Translations under genes and position numbers: made by a program
Assembly (NCBI RefSeq): GCF_047663525.1
Contig: NC_092587.1
Coordinates: 204,256,001-204,320,000 of the forward strand
Length of the DNA stretch: 64,000 nt
From: Anas platyrhynchos
Lineage: Eukaryota > Chordata > Aves > Anseriformes > Anatidae
Direction of reading: 5' to 3'
Part shown: piece after piece, positions 56,101 to 64,000 of the stretch
How the letters are laid out: each line of letters begins with the position of its first letter
How positions within the stretch are numbered: the first letter of the stretch is position 1
Notes under the pieces: generated by a model
The model's input: the letters and a program-made list of their open reading frames with translations, nothing else
Databases searched by the model: none
Told to the model about the DNA's origin: nothing

Positions 56101-59100
56101 AGAAAAGATAAAGGCATCAGCTTTTACTCACGAGCAAAATATCGTCTAGCACAACTCTGTACATATAACACCTGAAGAGCCTGCGAGTAGCCTCAGTGCT
56201 GGAGCTTGGGGCCAGCATCAGAGCTCCGAGGAAGCCAGACTTGCAGATCCTATTTCTCAAAGCCAAAAGTCAAAAATCTATAACTTGTGAGTCATTAGGT
56301 TGAGTCAGGTCTCAAACTAATGACCTGGACCTTGCCCAGCTGAGCCAGCTCCCACTCCTGTCTTCCTCCCCGGCTCCCCTGGGTCGCAAGGAGAATCAGG
56401 ACAATGTTTCTTGGACTAAGTTTAAGAGGAAAATACCCTCTCTGTCACAGAGACCACTGGAGATCCTTCAAGGGACACACACCACGCATTGCTGGGTCAC
56501 CCCAAGGATGCTGGGTTCTGGAAATAAGCCCAAAGGAACCAAGGAACAATGCCTCCCCAGCAAAACCAGTACCAACAGGAGAAAAGAATAAAAGAAACTA
56601 ACACCCCAGGGTACAGCTGGGAAACAGATTCCCTGCTGGATGTTAATCTCTATTCCGAAATCAAGATTGGAATTTCCCCCAGGAAGCTCTGCAACGGTTG
56701 AGTCACCAGTTGCTGGAAAGGCAAAGAGCTGGAGAGGATCCTGGTGAGGTTGGGGGGCACCCAGGGTGCTTCTCCCAACGAGAATGAGAGGCAGAGGGGT
56801 TGCTCCTGCCTCTTGAGCTGCAGGCACGCTGAGCTCCTGCTCCACCAGGGATTTGCGGGTATGCAGAATGCTTCCTCAGAGGAACTAAGTTAATTAAAAA
56901 AAAAAAAAAGTTAGCCTGGTCAGTAACTCTGGATTTTTGAGTGAGCACTTGGAACTTGAGTATTTTCTGTGTGCATTTTCAGTTGCAAAAGGGGTCTGTG
57001 CCCAAACCTAAATGCTGCCCATGGGATTCTTGCCTGTATGGGGATCTTCAGATGCTCCCATCAGCTCATCGTAAGAAAACAGATGCTAGAACAACGTTTC
57101 TCTGTTTTTCGGGGCTGTAGCATTCTCCAGAAACTTTTTTCTTCTCGACACCTTCTGGCTTTGTACTGCTTCCACAGCACAGCCGAGCACCTTTAATTCA
57201 TGCAGCAGCTTTGCTTCTTCACTGAGGCTGAAAACCATCTGTAATTAACGAGGCAGGAGTAACGAGGCCCACACAGCCTAACTCAAAGCCATCACAGGTG
57301 GGCAGCTGTGCCCTGAAAATCCTTTCAGAGGGTTCTAGCATTATAAATTTTACTTCAAAATATGTATAAAAAAGTAAAGCTCTTTGCATTTTCTTAACCT
57401 TTTGTGATCCGTGAAGCTTTCTGTGAGCTTTTTTAGGCTTGTGAGAGAGGGAGACAGCCACATGAACAGTGCTTGCACGCACTGCACGATGAAATGACCA
57501 TATACTGCTGAGCTGCAGGGACTGAAGACAGCTCCCAGGGTTCCTCTGCACAGTTTTGCCACGATTATTAAATCTTGCTTTTGTTTAGAAAGCATCTTCC
57601 CCACTGTTCTGCAAAAGGCTCAAGTAAATATGGAAAATACATTACATAAATAGCAGTTTCAAAAAAAAAAATAAAAAAGGACAAATCCCAAACAGCCTAA
57701 GGACATTTTTGTCTTTCAGCTATAACAACTGTCACTAAAGGCTCCTTTAAAGGCATCCAGAAGTCAGCAGCGCTCCTTTACCATGATTTATTTCGCATTA
57801 ATCTCCCGATTCCGAGCTCCAAATAGATGCTCTGTAAATTCACATCGTGCGGTTGGTAAGCCTCTCTCTGCCTTCGTTTGCACATCGCCAAATTAAATTG
57901 TAGAAATGCCGCTGCTCTGTTCCCCTTTGGAGTGGCAGATGTCCAACTGCCAGCTGTACAAGCACCGAGTATGGAGCACTAATTACGGAGTAATCAAACG
58001 CGGTGTTAATCCATACACGGGAATTTTATTGTCACTTAATGAGTGCGCCACCATTAGCAGATAAACACACGTGCGGCGTGTTACCGCTGCATCCATCGAG
58101 CTTTAAGCGTTTCCATAAGGTGGTGGAGAAAGGAGAGCTGGGTGATTGGGCAAATTTGGGCTTTCCAGAAGCTTTTGGCCCCGAAAGCTCTCGTGAAAAC
58201 AGAAAGTCGAGCTGTCACAGGGTGACAGGTAGAGCTGCTTCATGGATTAGAAGCTGGCAAAGAGACACAAAAGAATTCAAACATTAATTGTGGCAAAACG
58301 CTTCCTGCACCTGGGTCAGGGAAGTTACACGCTCAGATCCATTTCCGTCTTCCAGACTGCGAGGCTGTGGCATTGTCTCCTTTTAAATCACACTTTAGAA
58401 ATCATCAGTGTCACCATGTCTTTAAATAATTCAGCTGCAGCCAGGCAGCGGGGCTGATCACACCCAATTAATCCTCCCTTCTTCCTTCACCTGCCACTTT
58501 ATTATTGAAAGGACAGGCAGAGCTCTTGTAAGCCCTTGAAGGCAGACACAGCTGGCTTTATTTCAGGTTTTTATTTGGGCTCACATGGATTGTACCTAGC
58601 TCAACAGTCTTCCTCCAAAGCCTGTGGAGAAGGAAGCAGGATGTCCACGAGGCCCAGGTGACAGCGGATGTGGCAGTCAACATCCAATCCTGATGACATT
58701 TTCTAACTTTCAGTAAGTTTAGCTAGTTGGTAAGCTCCAAAGCAACGATCCTCATGCAGAAACAGAGATCCAAGTATCTTTGTTGACAGCTCAGCTACTG
58801 TTTTTGTAACTTTGCTCGGAAAAGACAGTGGTATTTCTGTGTCACTGTTTACAACACTGGGAGTTCTCTCACGGCGCTGTGTCTCTCTCCCACCTAACCA
58901 CACAAATAACAGCCATCTTACCCCTTGACTAGATCAGAAATAGGAAAGATTTACGAAACTCTAACAGAAGTGGCGAGAAACGTGGGCAGATTCTTATGAT
59001 CTGCTTTTTTTTTCCCCTGAAATATGAGTTCCATAAGGCAAGGAAAGTTATGGAAATACGATAAACAAAAAGCAACAGGTTTGAGTGAGGATTACAAACC

Positions 59101-62100
59101 CCTAGGTACCACAGAGGGCTCTTTTCAGCTTAAATCATCTGTTTAAATCATGCTGCTCTCCACGTTTACAGCAATGGAAATCTACAAACATCGGGTCCGT
59201 CCACTTGTTGCCATGCACAGGATGAATGTTTCTCAGAAGGATGAACACAAAAAAAGATTAAATACTTATCACAGAGACATTCAAATCAAAACAGACCCCA
59301 AAAACTTAACACCACGTGGGCTAAACTGACCTGAAACATCACCCCCGCTAAAATACGTAACGATTTTGCCCTTAAACAGCAGGACTCACATCCTGTTGTT
59401 GAGGTGGGAGGGTGTTTTCCTTGCTTATTATTTGGAGCACAGAAGCTGGGGTAACTCAGCAGCCAGGCACTGGGAGGTGGAAAGGATTAGCTCAAAACAA
59501 ATGCACCTGTACTGCGTGCCCTCCAGCACACGGGAGTCGATCCAAAGCTCCCGAGGAACCCTGATGAGTGAATTACTCCACCACGCAATAAATTTCATCA
59601 GTGAGGGATATGAGAGTCATTTTGGTGCTTAACACAGGTTGGCACGGTAATTCTTTACATCTGTTTTATTTTCCATTTCAACCTCTTTAATATCCTAAGG
59701 AAGGACACGGAGCAGTTAGTCATCCTCCTCCACGAGGCAGGAAAATTGGCAAAGTGCAGACCCAAGGCAAGAAAACGCATTTTTTTTGTTACTAAAAAAA
59801 AAAAAAAAAAAAAAGACTGTAAATATAAGTCATTGTGTTTGGAGAGAACGCAAATATGAAGTGCTATAGAAACAATGCTGCCCCACGTTACCTCACCTTC
59901 ACATCTCTGGTTACACACAACCGATTAGCTGCCACCATTTAGTAATTCTTGAAGGAGTGAATGGCAAAGAACAGCACGTAGGCTTCTGGAACACAGCGTA
60001 GTAATTTTGGTACAAAATGTTAAATACCACATAGACTTAATTTGCTAACCAAGCTTTCAGTTTGACTCTTCAGCACACTTTAGAGATCTAAAGAAGATCT
60101 AAAGAAAACACAGTATTTGTTCTGGAACTACCAGTACCCTTCAAGCTTTGGGCCTCCAATAATTTCTTATAGATTATTGTTATAAATTATTTACAACAAG
60201 CATTCAAAGCAAAAATTTTAAGTATGCCACCAACTCAACTGGGTCATATCAAGACAGCAAGAGGTCAGAAACTGATTTTCACTATTCTGGAAGGTAAGTA
60301 ACACAAGCTGCACGTTTTTAAAGCAGTATCTTCAACAGCAAGATCAAGAATTACCACAACGAGAACTTTGAGCGAGATAAGAAAAATATTTTTGTACTTT
60401 CTGGTTTGTTTACTCTCTGAATTTGAGTTTTTGCTAAAAGCAATGAAGCCATAAAGGCACAGCAACTGACAAAAGGCAGTTGGGTCACAGAGACCCCAAA
60501 TATACTCTCAGCTCTTCTGTTGAAGCATCGAGACTTCAGGACAGCATCTCTCTGATCTTCTAAAATAATTAGCTTCAAATTACGTATTTCAGAATCAGTT
60601 GGGAAAGACCCTTCAGCTGCTTTACAAAAGACACGTTGCCAACCCACTTTTGCTGGCTAAGGCTTAATTTAATTACAGTGAATCCACATCCTCAAAAAAC
60701 AAACACGTATTTCCTCTGACCCTCACAGTGCAGCTACAGAATTATTGCTGAATAAGATCTAAACCATTGTGACTTCTCCACTGACATCATCCGCTGTTAA
60801 GCCAGCCCTAAAATACGGCTGGTTTATTTACTGTTCTGCCTTTTAAATTTGGTCCATTTAAATGCTCTAAGTTTAGCACAGCTCTTATATGCAGTTGTTT
60901 CAGCACAATTGTGCTGAAAAAAAATGTGGTCCCAAACACTAACACCATCAGGAGGGACCAGACCTTCTATAATTGGTCCCTTTTTCTTCCAAACACACAC
61001 CTTTCCACTTCCCACCATTAATCCCACCTTCTTTCTCCTGCATAATCCAGAAGCGGATGAAAAATACCAGTTCACGCATCCGACAGCCAGGAGATTATTT
61101 CCAAATTTACATGCTAGTCAAATTTATCCTCGCATGGGTGAAGGAGCAGCACTTCCTCTTCCCTATGCAGATTATCTCACAGGCTACTTTTCACCACAAG
61201 GAAAACACAAAAATACATACTCTGCAAAAGCATCAGTCTATTTAAGAACTTCCCACTTTGTCCCATTTTAGCGTATGAAGTTCCCTCTTGAGCAGCCATA
61301 AAACTACGCGCCAACTTCCCTTTCCCCCCCTGAGTTTCTATGTCGTTTGTGCTAGCGTTTTTCACTCTTTTCCCATTCCCACACTCTGCAACCTCTTTCA
61401 CAACTATTTCTGGTGGTTCCTCACCCCTGCGTTTGTCACCAGGAGTCCCAGAGCCTTCCCTCCCCTGCCTGCCAAGCTCTTCCAAAGCACTGCAGAAGCA
61501 TCCCAGCTATGTGAGAGGCATTCTCGGATTGCCTGCTCCAAGCACTTCAGGAGAGGAGAGCCTGTTTAATATTTTTTTTCCTAGGATCTTAATGCTTCAA
61601 AAGCAGCCTCTTACCATATAGGTGTGAAGGGTTTGTTTTGCAGGGCAGGGAGTCTGCCTGGTGGCAGCACTACAACTCCTGGTGGTAGTGCTACAATTAC
61701 TACACCCTTTAAAGTCACAAGACACAAAAACACTGCATTTTTTGGCAAAATATCAGTGACAGAGGGCTTGACCCCTTACCCACTAACGCAACATACCGCG
61801 TCTCAAGAGCCATGCAGCCCTGATGGATGACCCTGGAGTTGAAGAACCTCCTTCTTTCTCTAAAGCACGCTTATACACGCACATATAAATCCCTGACTGC
61901 CCTGCATAACATAAGTTTGAGGTCAAAACAACAAACTGAAGGACTCCTGAGGTTCCTCAGGGCTGTTGTAACAGGTAAGGCCCACCACCTGCAGCAAAAG
62001 CAGCCCTGAGGAACTGGTGGAGAGCAAGGCGCCTGTCGGCTACAAGGACACCTTCTACCTCCCCAAACTATTTCGGTGTCATCCTGCAGAGCTGTGTGGC

Positions 62101-62687
62101 CTCATGGCACGGTGCCCCGAGTTATTTCCCAAAGAGGGAACCCTCTAGAAATGGGTCTGTGCTGTAAAACCAACTTTATTCCAGCACCAAGCCCCCCAAC
62201 ACCCACCTCACCCCTAAGATGTCTCCCCCTCCTCCTGCCCCACCGCTGCTCGGGGCGCAGCCTAAGGGGAGAGTTTTGGGACAGCGGGTGCCCAAACACC
62301 ACAGTGAGCTGTGGGAGGAACCATTCAGACGGATATTTTGAGGCAAAAGGGTCAGGAAAAGAGAAAAAATCCCTGCTTCCACACAGCACGGCTGGCTGAG
62401 GGGCCTCCGGCCACCGCTACCCCGCCATCTAAAGGGGCTATGGAGGAAGATGGGGGGGGGGGAGAGAAATCCCTTCAGCGGGGCTTCGTGAGTGGGGCGA
62501 GGACCCCTCAAAACACCCGTGGGGATAGAGGAGAGGGGGAATAAGAGGGTGAAAAAGCCGGGGCTGGGGTCGGCGGCCACTCACAGAACTCGGCGATGTA
62601 GTAGGAGACGGCGTAGTTCTCCTCGCACCACTCCAGGGTGGAGGTCGGGGGGCCCCAATAACCCTCCCGGTCAGCGGCCGGGGCCAT
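17060..62687 (-). CDS. ACER3: Alkaline ceramidase 3, 11 coding exons (complete CDS)
   Basis: The joined exons (62585-62687, 45550-45660, 38906-38958, 35536-35588, 32652-32733, 31517-31552, 24386-24444, 21156-21257, 18770-18874, 17337-17382, 17060-17113) encode 267 residues, the length of human ACER3, and follow the human protein end to end from the [13 protein letters not shown] start. Family knowledge: ACER3 is a seven-pass ER/Golgi membrane enzyme that hydrolyses unsaturated long-chain ceramides, dihydroceramides and phytoceramides to a sphingoid base and fatty acid at alkaline pH, activated by Ca2+. Seen here: S77, H81 (GSWCFH), D92 (LLDELP), H217 and H221 (QFHAWWH) form the zinc/catalytic site. 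W20, E22, N24 and E33 of the calcium site are kept, but residue 19 is Glu where human has Asp. All ten introns are GT-AG and phases agree at every junction. No frameshift or premature stop is seen, so the gene looks functional. The start chosen is the conserved ATG; no in-frame ATG was seen just upstream. Confidence 0.97.
17337..17382 (-). CDS. ACER3: ACER3 coding exon 10
   Basis: Encodes the end of Ser235 through Lys250 ([15 protein letters not shown]), the basic cytosolic tail region. Acceptor TTTCCCTCAG, donor GTAAGC. It is 46 bp, too short for ORF finding, and was placed by similarity and phase. Confidence 0.96.
17383..18769 (-). other. ACER3: ACER3 intron 9 (about 1.4 kb)
   Basis: Contains an A-run of 21 at 17651-17671. 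Nothing else recognised. Intron 10 (17114-17336) is only 223 bases. Confidence 0.9.
18770..18874 (-). CDS. ACER3: ACER3 coding exon 9
   Basis: Encodes the end of Arg200 through Leu234 and two bases of Ser235. It holds the second zinc motif, [20 protein letters not shown], with His217 and His221. Acceptor TTCTTCCAG, donor GTAGGA. Confidence 0.97.
18875..21155 (-). other. ACER3: ACER3 intron 8 (about 2.3 kb)
   Basis: Contains an A-run at 20792-20809. No recognised repeat family or exon. Confidence 0.9.
21156..21257 (-). CDS. ACER3: ACER3 coding exon 8
   Basis: Encodes the end of Trp166 through Leu199 and two bases of Arg200. It is well conserved with human: [13 protein letters not shown], then a hydrophobic helix, then [11 protein letters not shown]. 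Acceptor CTCTCTAG, donor GTGAGC. Confidence 0.97.
21657..21704. repeat. 24-base tandem duplication with one mismatch
   Basis: Two adjacent 24-base units start CAAATAAGG and end CAGAATGGCT (21657-21680, 21681-21704), differing at one base. They lie about 400 bases upstream of exon 8 in intron 7. Confidence 0.97.
22640..22681. repeat. Perfect 21-base tandem duplication
   Basis: The unit CTGCCCTTTGAGATATTAATG occurs twice head to tail with no mismatch (22640-22660 and 22661-22681), in ACER3 intron 7. The identity suggests a recent slippage or duplication event. Confidence 0.98.
24386..24444 (-). CDS. ACER3: ACER3 coding exon 7
   Basis: Encodes residues 147-165 and the first two bases of Trp166. 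It starts IMYGTLVS and ends in RSVYIVL, a membrane helix. Acceptor TTTGCAG, donor GTAAGT. Confidence 0.96.
24445..31516 (-). other. ACER3: ACER3 intron 6 (about 7.1 kb)
   Basis: Contains T-runs at 26624-26644 and 28387-28404 and an imperfect 19-base tandem pair at 28121-28158. No gene or clear transposon seen. Confidence 0.9.
28121..28158. repeat. Imperfect 19-base tandem pair
   Basis: GGGAGTCCTGCAAGTTTCA is followed directly by GGGAGTCCTGTACGTTTGA (three mismatches), in intron 6. Confidence 0.9.
31517..31552 (-). CDS. ACER3: ACER3 coding exon 6 (36 bp)
   Basis: A very small phase-0 exon encoding residues 135-146, [12 protein letters not shown] (human VYLKVKEPIFHQ). Acceptor TTTGCAG, donor GTGAGT. 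It was found by matching the protein, because it is too short for ORF finding. Skipping it would keep the reading frame and delete twelve residues. Confidence 0.96.
31553..32651 (-). other. ACER3: ACER3 intron 5 (about 1.1 kb)
   Basis: Contains the MIR-like relic at 32325-32408. Nothing else recognised. Confidence 0.9.
32325..32408 (+). mobile_element. MIR-like ancient SINE relic in intron 5
   Basis: The segment TTTCATTTCTGTCGACAAG, AGGCCCAGAGGGAAAAGACA, GCTTGTCCAGGGTCTCATAA and CACAGCCAGAGGACA follows the MIR core order (CATTTTACAGATGAGGAAAC, GAGGCACAGAGAGG, CTTGCCCAAGGTCAC, CAGCTAG). It is diverged, so a related amniote core SINE is also possible. Confidence 0.55.
32652..32733 (-). CDS. 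ACER3: ACER3 coding exon 5
   Basis: Encodes the last base of Leu107 through Ile134. A polar loop ([12 protein letters not shown]) leads into a hydrophobic helix. It is less like human than the neighbouring exons, as expected for a loop and lipid-facing helix. Acceptor CAG, donor GTAAGT, ending in phase 0. Confidence 0.96.
33345..33975 (-). mobile_element. CR1 LINE fragment in ACER3 intron 4
   Basis: It begins with AATCACAGGGTGGTGGAGGC, a CR1 3' end on the minus strand. The minus-strand frame at 33353-33796 reads CR1-like protein ([20 protein letters not shown], then [13 protein letters not shown]). The stretch to about 33975, with its TCTTGGCC-type sequence, fits the upstream reverse-transcriptase region. 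It is truncated and non-functional, in the same orientation as ACER3. The right boundary is approximate. Confidence 0.9.
34807..34838. repeat. TTTTTG-type simple repeat
   Basis: T-runs of five to seven bases separated by single G bases, in intron 4 to the right of the CR1 copy. Confidence 0.9.
35536..35588 (-). CDS. ACER3: ACER3 coding exon 4
   Basis: Encodes residues 90-106 and the first two bases of Leu107. It begins [12 protein letters not shown], which holds active-site Asp92 and the start of a membrane helix. Acceptor TTTTTGTAG, donor GTAAGT. Confidence 0.97.
35589..38905 (-). other. ACER3: ACER3 intron 3 (about 3.3 kb)
   Basis: Contains A-runs near 36723-36740 and 37860-37875. The 36840-37050 block keeps several CpGs and ATTA/TAAT cores. 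No repeat family was recognised. Confidence 0.9.
38906..38958 (-). CDS. ACER3: ACER3 coding exon 3
   Basis: Encodes the end of Ala72 through Gln89 ([16 protein letters not shown]). It contains catalytic Ser77 and zinc ligand His81. Acceptor TTTTCAG, donor GTGAGT. The exon is 53 bp, so skipping it would shift the frame and remove the active-site histidine. Confidence 0.97.
38959..45549 (-). other. ACER3: ACER3 intron 2 (about 6.6 kb)
   Basis: A-T-rich intron with a run of 23 T at 43883-43905. The plus-strand ORF at 44575-44964 (129 codons) has a hydrophobic start but no recognised family and is probably chance. No transposon was clearly identified. Confidence 0.9.
45550..45660 (-). CDS. ACER3: ACER3 coding exon 2
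   Basis: Encodes the last two bases of Trp35, residues 36-71 (beginning NTVSNL, containing DGLEKRY) and the first base of Ala72. The hydrophobic NLIFILPP stretch is the first membrane helix, and the polar DGLEKR loop follows it. The acceptor is CAG before GGAAC and the donor is GTATGT. It is separated from exon 1 by the largest intron (about 16.9 kb). Confidence 0.97.
51280..51705 (+). mobile_element. Diverged CR1 3' end in ACER3 intron 1
   Basis: The last part (GAGTTGGATGATCCTTGTAG, then GTCCCTTCCAGTTC and CTGATTCCATGAAT) matches the usual CR1 3' end in plus orientation, opposite to ACER3. The preceding GGAGAAGAGAAAACAGCTACC resembles the usual CR1 GGAGAAGAG...CTACCT segment with an internal deletion. 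The 5' limit is uncertain, and the copy is older than the other two. Confidence 0.7.
52617..52670. repeat. Imperfect 26-28-base tandem pair
   Basis: Two adjacent units share the order CCTG, TTGGTTTCTG, TTATCCTCAA with a small insertion in the second, in intron 1. Confidence 0.85.
62585..62687 (-). CDS. ACER3: ACER3 coding exon 1
   Basis: Encodes residues 1-34 and the first base of Trp35. It carries the N-terminal calcium-binding segment LEWCEENY (E19, W20, E22, N24) and E33 in IAEF. E33 is the residue changed to Gly in a human ACER3 leukodystrophy. The donor is GTGAGT at 62584-62579. The exon lies inside the CpG island, so the 5' UTR and transcription start should be just to its right, but the start site cannot be fixed from sequence. 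Confidence 0.97.
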
Positions 62688-62709
62688 GGCGGTGACCGCT
62701 CCAGGCCAC

Positions 62710-62770
62710 AGAGGAGCCGGGGAAAGGAGAAGGGAAGGAAAAGAAGGGAAGGAAAAGAGGGGAAGGAAGG
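62710..62770. repeat. Purine-rich GGAAGGAAAA-type tract in the promoter
   Basis: An almost pure purine run on the plus strand built from imperfect GGGAAGGAAAAGAA units, immediately upstream of the ACER3 start codon. On the sense strand it is a pyrimidine tract that would lie in the 5' UTR or core promoter. Such tracts contain many GGAA (ETS-type) cores and can form triplex DNA. Confidence 0.8.
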
Positions 62771-62846
62771 TGGCCAGGGCCCGGAGCAAGGCGGCTGGAG
62801 GGCGGGAGCCGCCGCTGGGCCCGCCCGGCCGAAGGCGGAGCTGGAA

Positions 62847-62861
62847 GGGGGGGGGGGGGGG
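62847..62861. repeat. Homopolymer of 15 G in the CpG island
   Basis: A run of 15 G on the plus strand, followed by an A-run and another G-run up to about 62887. A second run of 11 G is at 62452-62462. These are length-variable and error-prone in assemblies and could form quadruplexes. Confidence 0.9.
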
Positions 62862-63467
62862 AGCGAGAATTAAAAAAAAAAGGGGGGAGAAAAATGGGGA
62901 GTTGTCATGGCGACCGGCCTGCCGAGCCGCCCTCTGAGGGGGGAAGCGTGGCGGCGAGGCAAATTTTGGGGTGGAAAAGGGAAATTTGGGGAAATGCTGA
63001 GGGGAAAAGGGCGGCTGGGCGCAGGCAGCGACATGGCCTCACTGCGCTGCTCCCTCCTCACCCCCCTCTGAGTCCCAGACATCCCCCGCAGGGTCACTGT
63101 GGTGACATAAAGGTGGTTTTCCCCCCGTTTTCTTCTTTATTATAAAAAATAAAGGCTCGTCATGTGCTGGTGTCTTGTTTTTAAACGAACAGGAGAGCGC
63201 TTCTCGTAGTCGTGGGCCGGGAGGAAGGAGGCAGAGAGGTTTTTTATAGCGCTGCCTACTACACGGGGGTTTTCTCTCAGCTGATGCCTTTATTTAGTTC
63301 CTCGCTCTTACTACGTGTACTATACTTACACCAGGAATATGCGAAGTGAATATGCAGAGTTCATTTCCAAAGGCAAATGCAAGCTAAAAAGAGAAAGTCT
63401 TGAAATGGGGGGGGAAAAAAACGCAAAACTGAAGGCCTGATAACGCTGCGTGCTTTTTGTGTTTCAG

Positions 63468-63539
63468 GGAAAGGTCCCAAGATGTAACGAGAAGCTTCAG
63501 GCAGACCTTGAGTGATCTACCCAGTTGTTACACCTACTG
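63468..63539 (+). other. Candidate exon of an unrecognised plus-strand transcript
   Basis: A pyrimidine-rich acceptor (TGTGTTTCAG) precedes this 72-base segment and a GTCAGT donor follows. One of the three frames is open (it would read ERSQDVTRSFRQTLSDLPSC and onward); the other two contain stops. The open frame ends with TG left over, which joins either downstream acceptor as TGA. If both segments belong to one coding transcript, another exon or another splice site must be used. It may equally be a noncoding divergent RNA. No protein family was recognised. Confidence 0.3.
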
Positions 63540-63902
63540 GTCAGTACAATTTATTCTATAAAAACACACAAACTCCTTTTGCCACGTTTTATTTCTTCTC
63601 GCTTCCCCTTCCGTGAGCTAAAAAAACCCTCCGGTCTAAATACTGACCTTTCCTAGTGTAAATGCAAGTGCTCCACAATACATGCATCTGTCCTGAAGAG
63701 TAACCTCCCTTCTTCGGTTCAACATGTATCCAAGTGCTTTCAACATCATGCAGAAACGCGTTTAACATTTTCTGTAATGATATAAAGCATTCAAAGCAAA
63801 ATTAATCTTACTGTTTGCAATAATAAAATATTTAGACTGTCAAAACATCATCAAAATCGCTGTGCATTTTTTTTATGCAGACCTGTCTTTTTCTTTTTTC
63901 AG
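63540..63902 (+). other. Possible intron of the plus-strand unit, or intergenic
   Basis: A-T-rich, with a polypyrimidine tract before each of two AG sites (63879-63880 and 63901-63902). It would be an intron if the two candidate exons belong together. No other feature seen. Confidence 0.3.
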
Positions 63903-64000
63903 AACCAGATTATCTTCCCCATATTCAGACTTTTGAGATTGAGGTCTGGAAGAGCAGCAAGCCGTTTCAAAAGCAAAAACTGGTTGTGAATTTTGAGGAG
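63903..64000 (+). other. Candidate exon, cut by the window edge
   Basis: An acceptor-like polypyrimidine tract (TTTTTCTTTTTTCAG) ends at 63902, and another AG lies at 63879-63880. From 63905 one frame is open to the window edge, starting PDYLPHIQTFEIEVWKSSKP; the other two contain TGA. The absence of stops over about 32 codons and the good acceptor suggest an exon, but the protein was not recognised. In human the upstream neighbour of ACER3 is TSKU in the same orientation as ACER3, so this plus-strand unit is not the expected TSKU. Confidence 0.35.

Larger units (their letters stand above)
45661..62584 (-). other. ACER3: ACER3 intron 1 (about 16.9 kb)
   Basis: Bounded by GTGAGT and CAG. It holds one diverged CR1 end (51280-51705), an imperfect tandem pair at 52617-52670, an A-run at 59794-59814 and a short TA repeat near 49091. 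CpG-retaining, TAAT-rich blocks around 47540-47960, 51890-52340 and 57740-58110 stand out as possible regulatory elements. No other exon was recognised. Confidence 0.9.
62400..63060. promoter_or_regulatory. CpG-island promoter of ACER3, possibly bidirectional
   Basis: This stretch is sharply richer in G+C and CpG than anything else in the window and surrounds ACER3 exon 1. GC-box-like motifs occur at 62800-62806 (GGGCGGG) and around 62821-62826 (CCGCCC). No clear TATA box was seen, which fits a dispersed housekeeping-type start. Exon-like plus-strand sequence beginning about 400 bases further right suggests divergent transcription. Boundaries are by eye. Confidence 0.8.

Noticed and set aside
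62508..62789. In-frame N-terminal extension of ACER3 with a hydrophobic, signal-like sequence upstream of the ATG
   Set aside because: The apparent first codon at 62789 is TTG, not ATG. The conserved ACER3 start is the ATG at 62687, and the upstream sequence is the purine-tract complement, which reads as low-complexity Pro/Ser/Leu.
63468..64000. TSKU as the right-hand neighbour
   Set aside because: TSKU should lie on the ACER3 strand, and the visible plus-strand frames are not leucine-rich-repeat sequence.
1..64000. CRISPR arrays, bacterial operons, phage or defence systems
   Set aside because: No regularly spaced repeats or prokaryotic gene structure; the window is intron-rich vertebrate DNA.

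Overview
This window is vertebrate nuclear DNA, almost certainly from a bird. It has long AT-rich introns with few genes, several copies of the CR1 retroposon (the main avian LINE) with their typical 3' ends, and one CpG-island promoter. There are no operons, bacterial ORF structure or CRISPR arrays. The species cannot be fixed from sequence alone.

One protein-coding gene dominates: ACER3, alkaline ceramidase 3, on the minus strand. All eleven coding exons can be placed by hand with GT-AG junctions and consistent phases, from the ATG at 62687 to the TGA at 17060. They join into a 267-residue protein, the same length as human ACER3. The zinc-site and catalytic residues (S77, H81, D92, H217, H221) are all present. 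The calcium site is conserved except that position 19 is Glu instead of Asp. Intron 1 is about 17 kb.

Layout from left to right: 1-10809 is the 3' flank with no gene recognised, containing one minus-strand CR1 fragment. 10810-17059 is the probable 3' UTR, with one candidate poly(A) signal just after the stop and a distal candidate near 10831. 17060-62687 is the ACER3 coding span, with a CR1 in intron 4, a diverged plus-strand CR1 end in intron 1, a MIR-like SINE relic in intron 5 and several short tandem duplications. 62400-63060 is a GC-rich CpG island holding ACER3 exon 1. 63468-64000 has exon-like segments on the plus strand that may belong to a divergently transcribed, unrecognised gene or lncRNA.

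No new multi-gene system was found. The points most worth following up are the possible head-to-head transcript at the right edge, the D19E change in the calcium site, the choice of poly(A) site, and some CpG-retaining, TAAT-rich noncoding blocks that look like candidate conserved elements.
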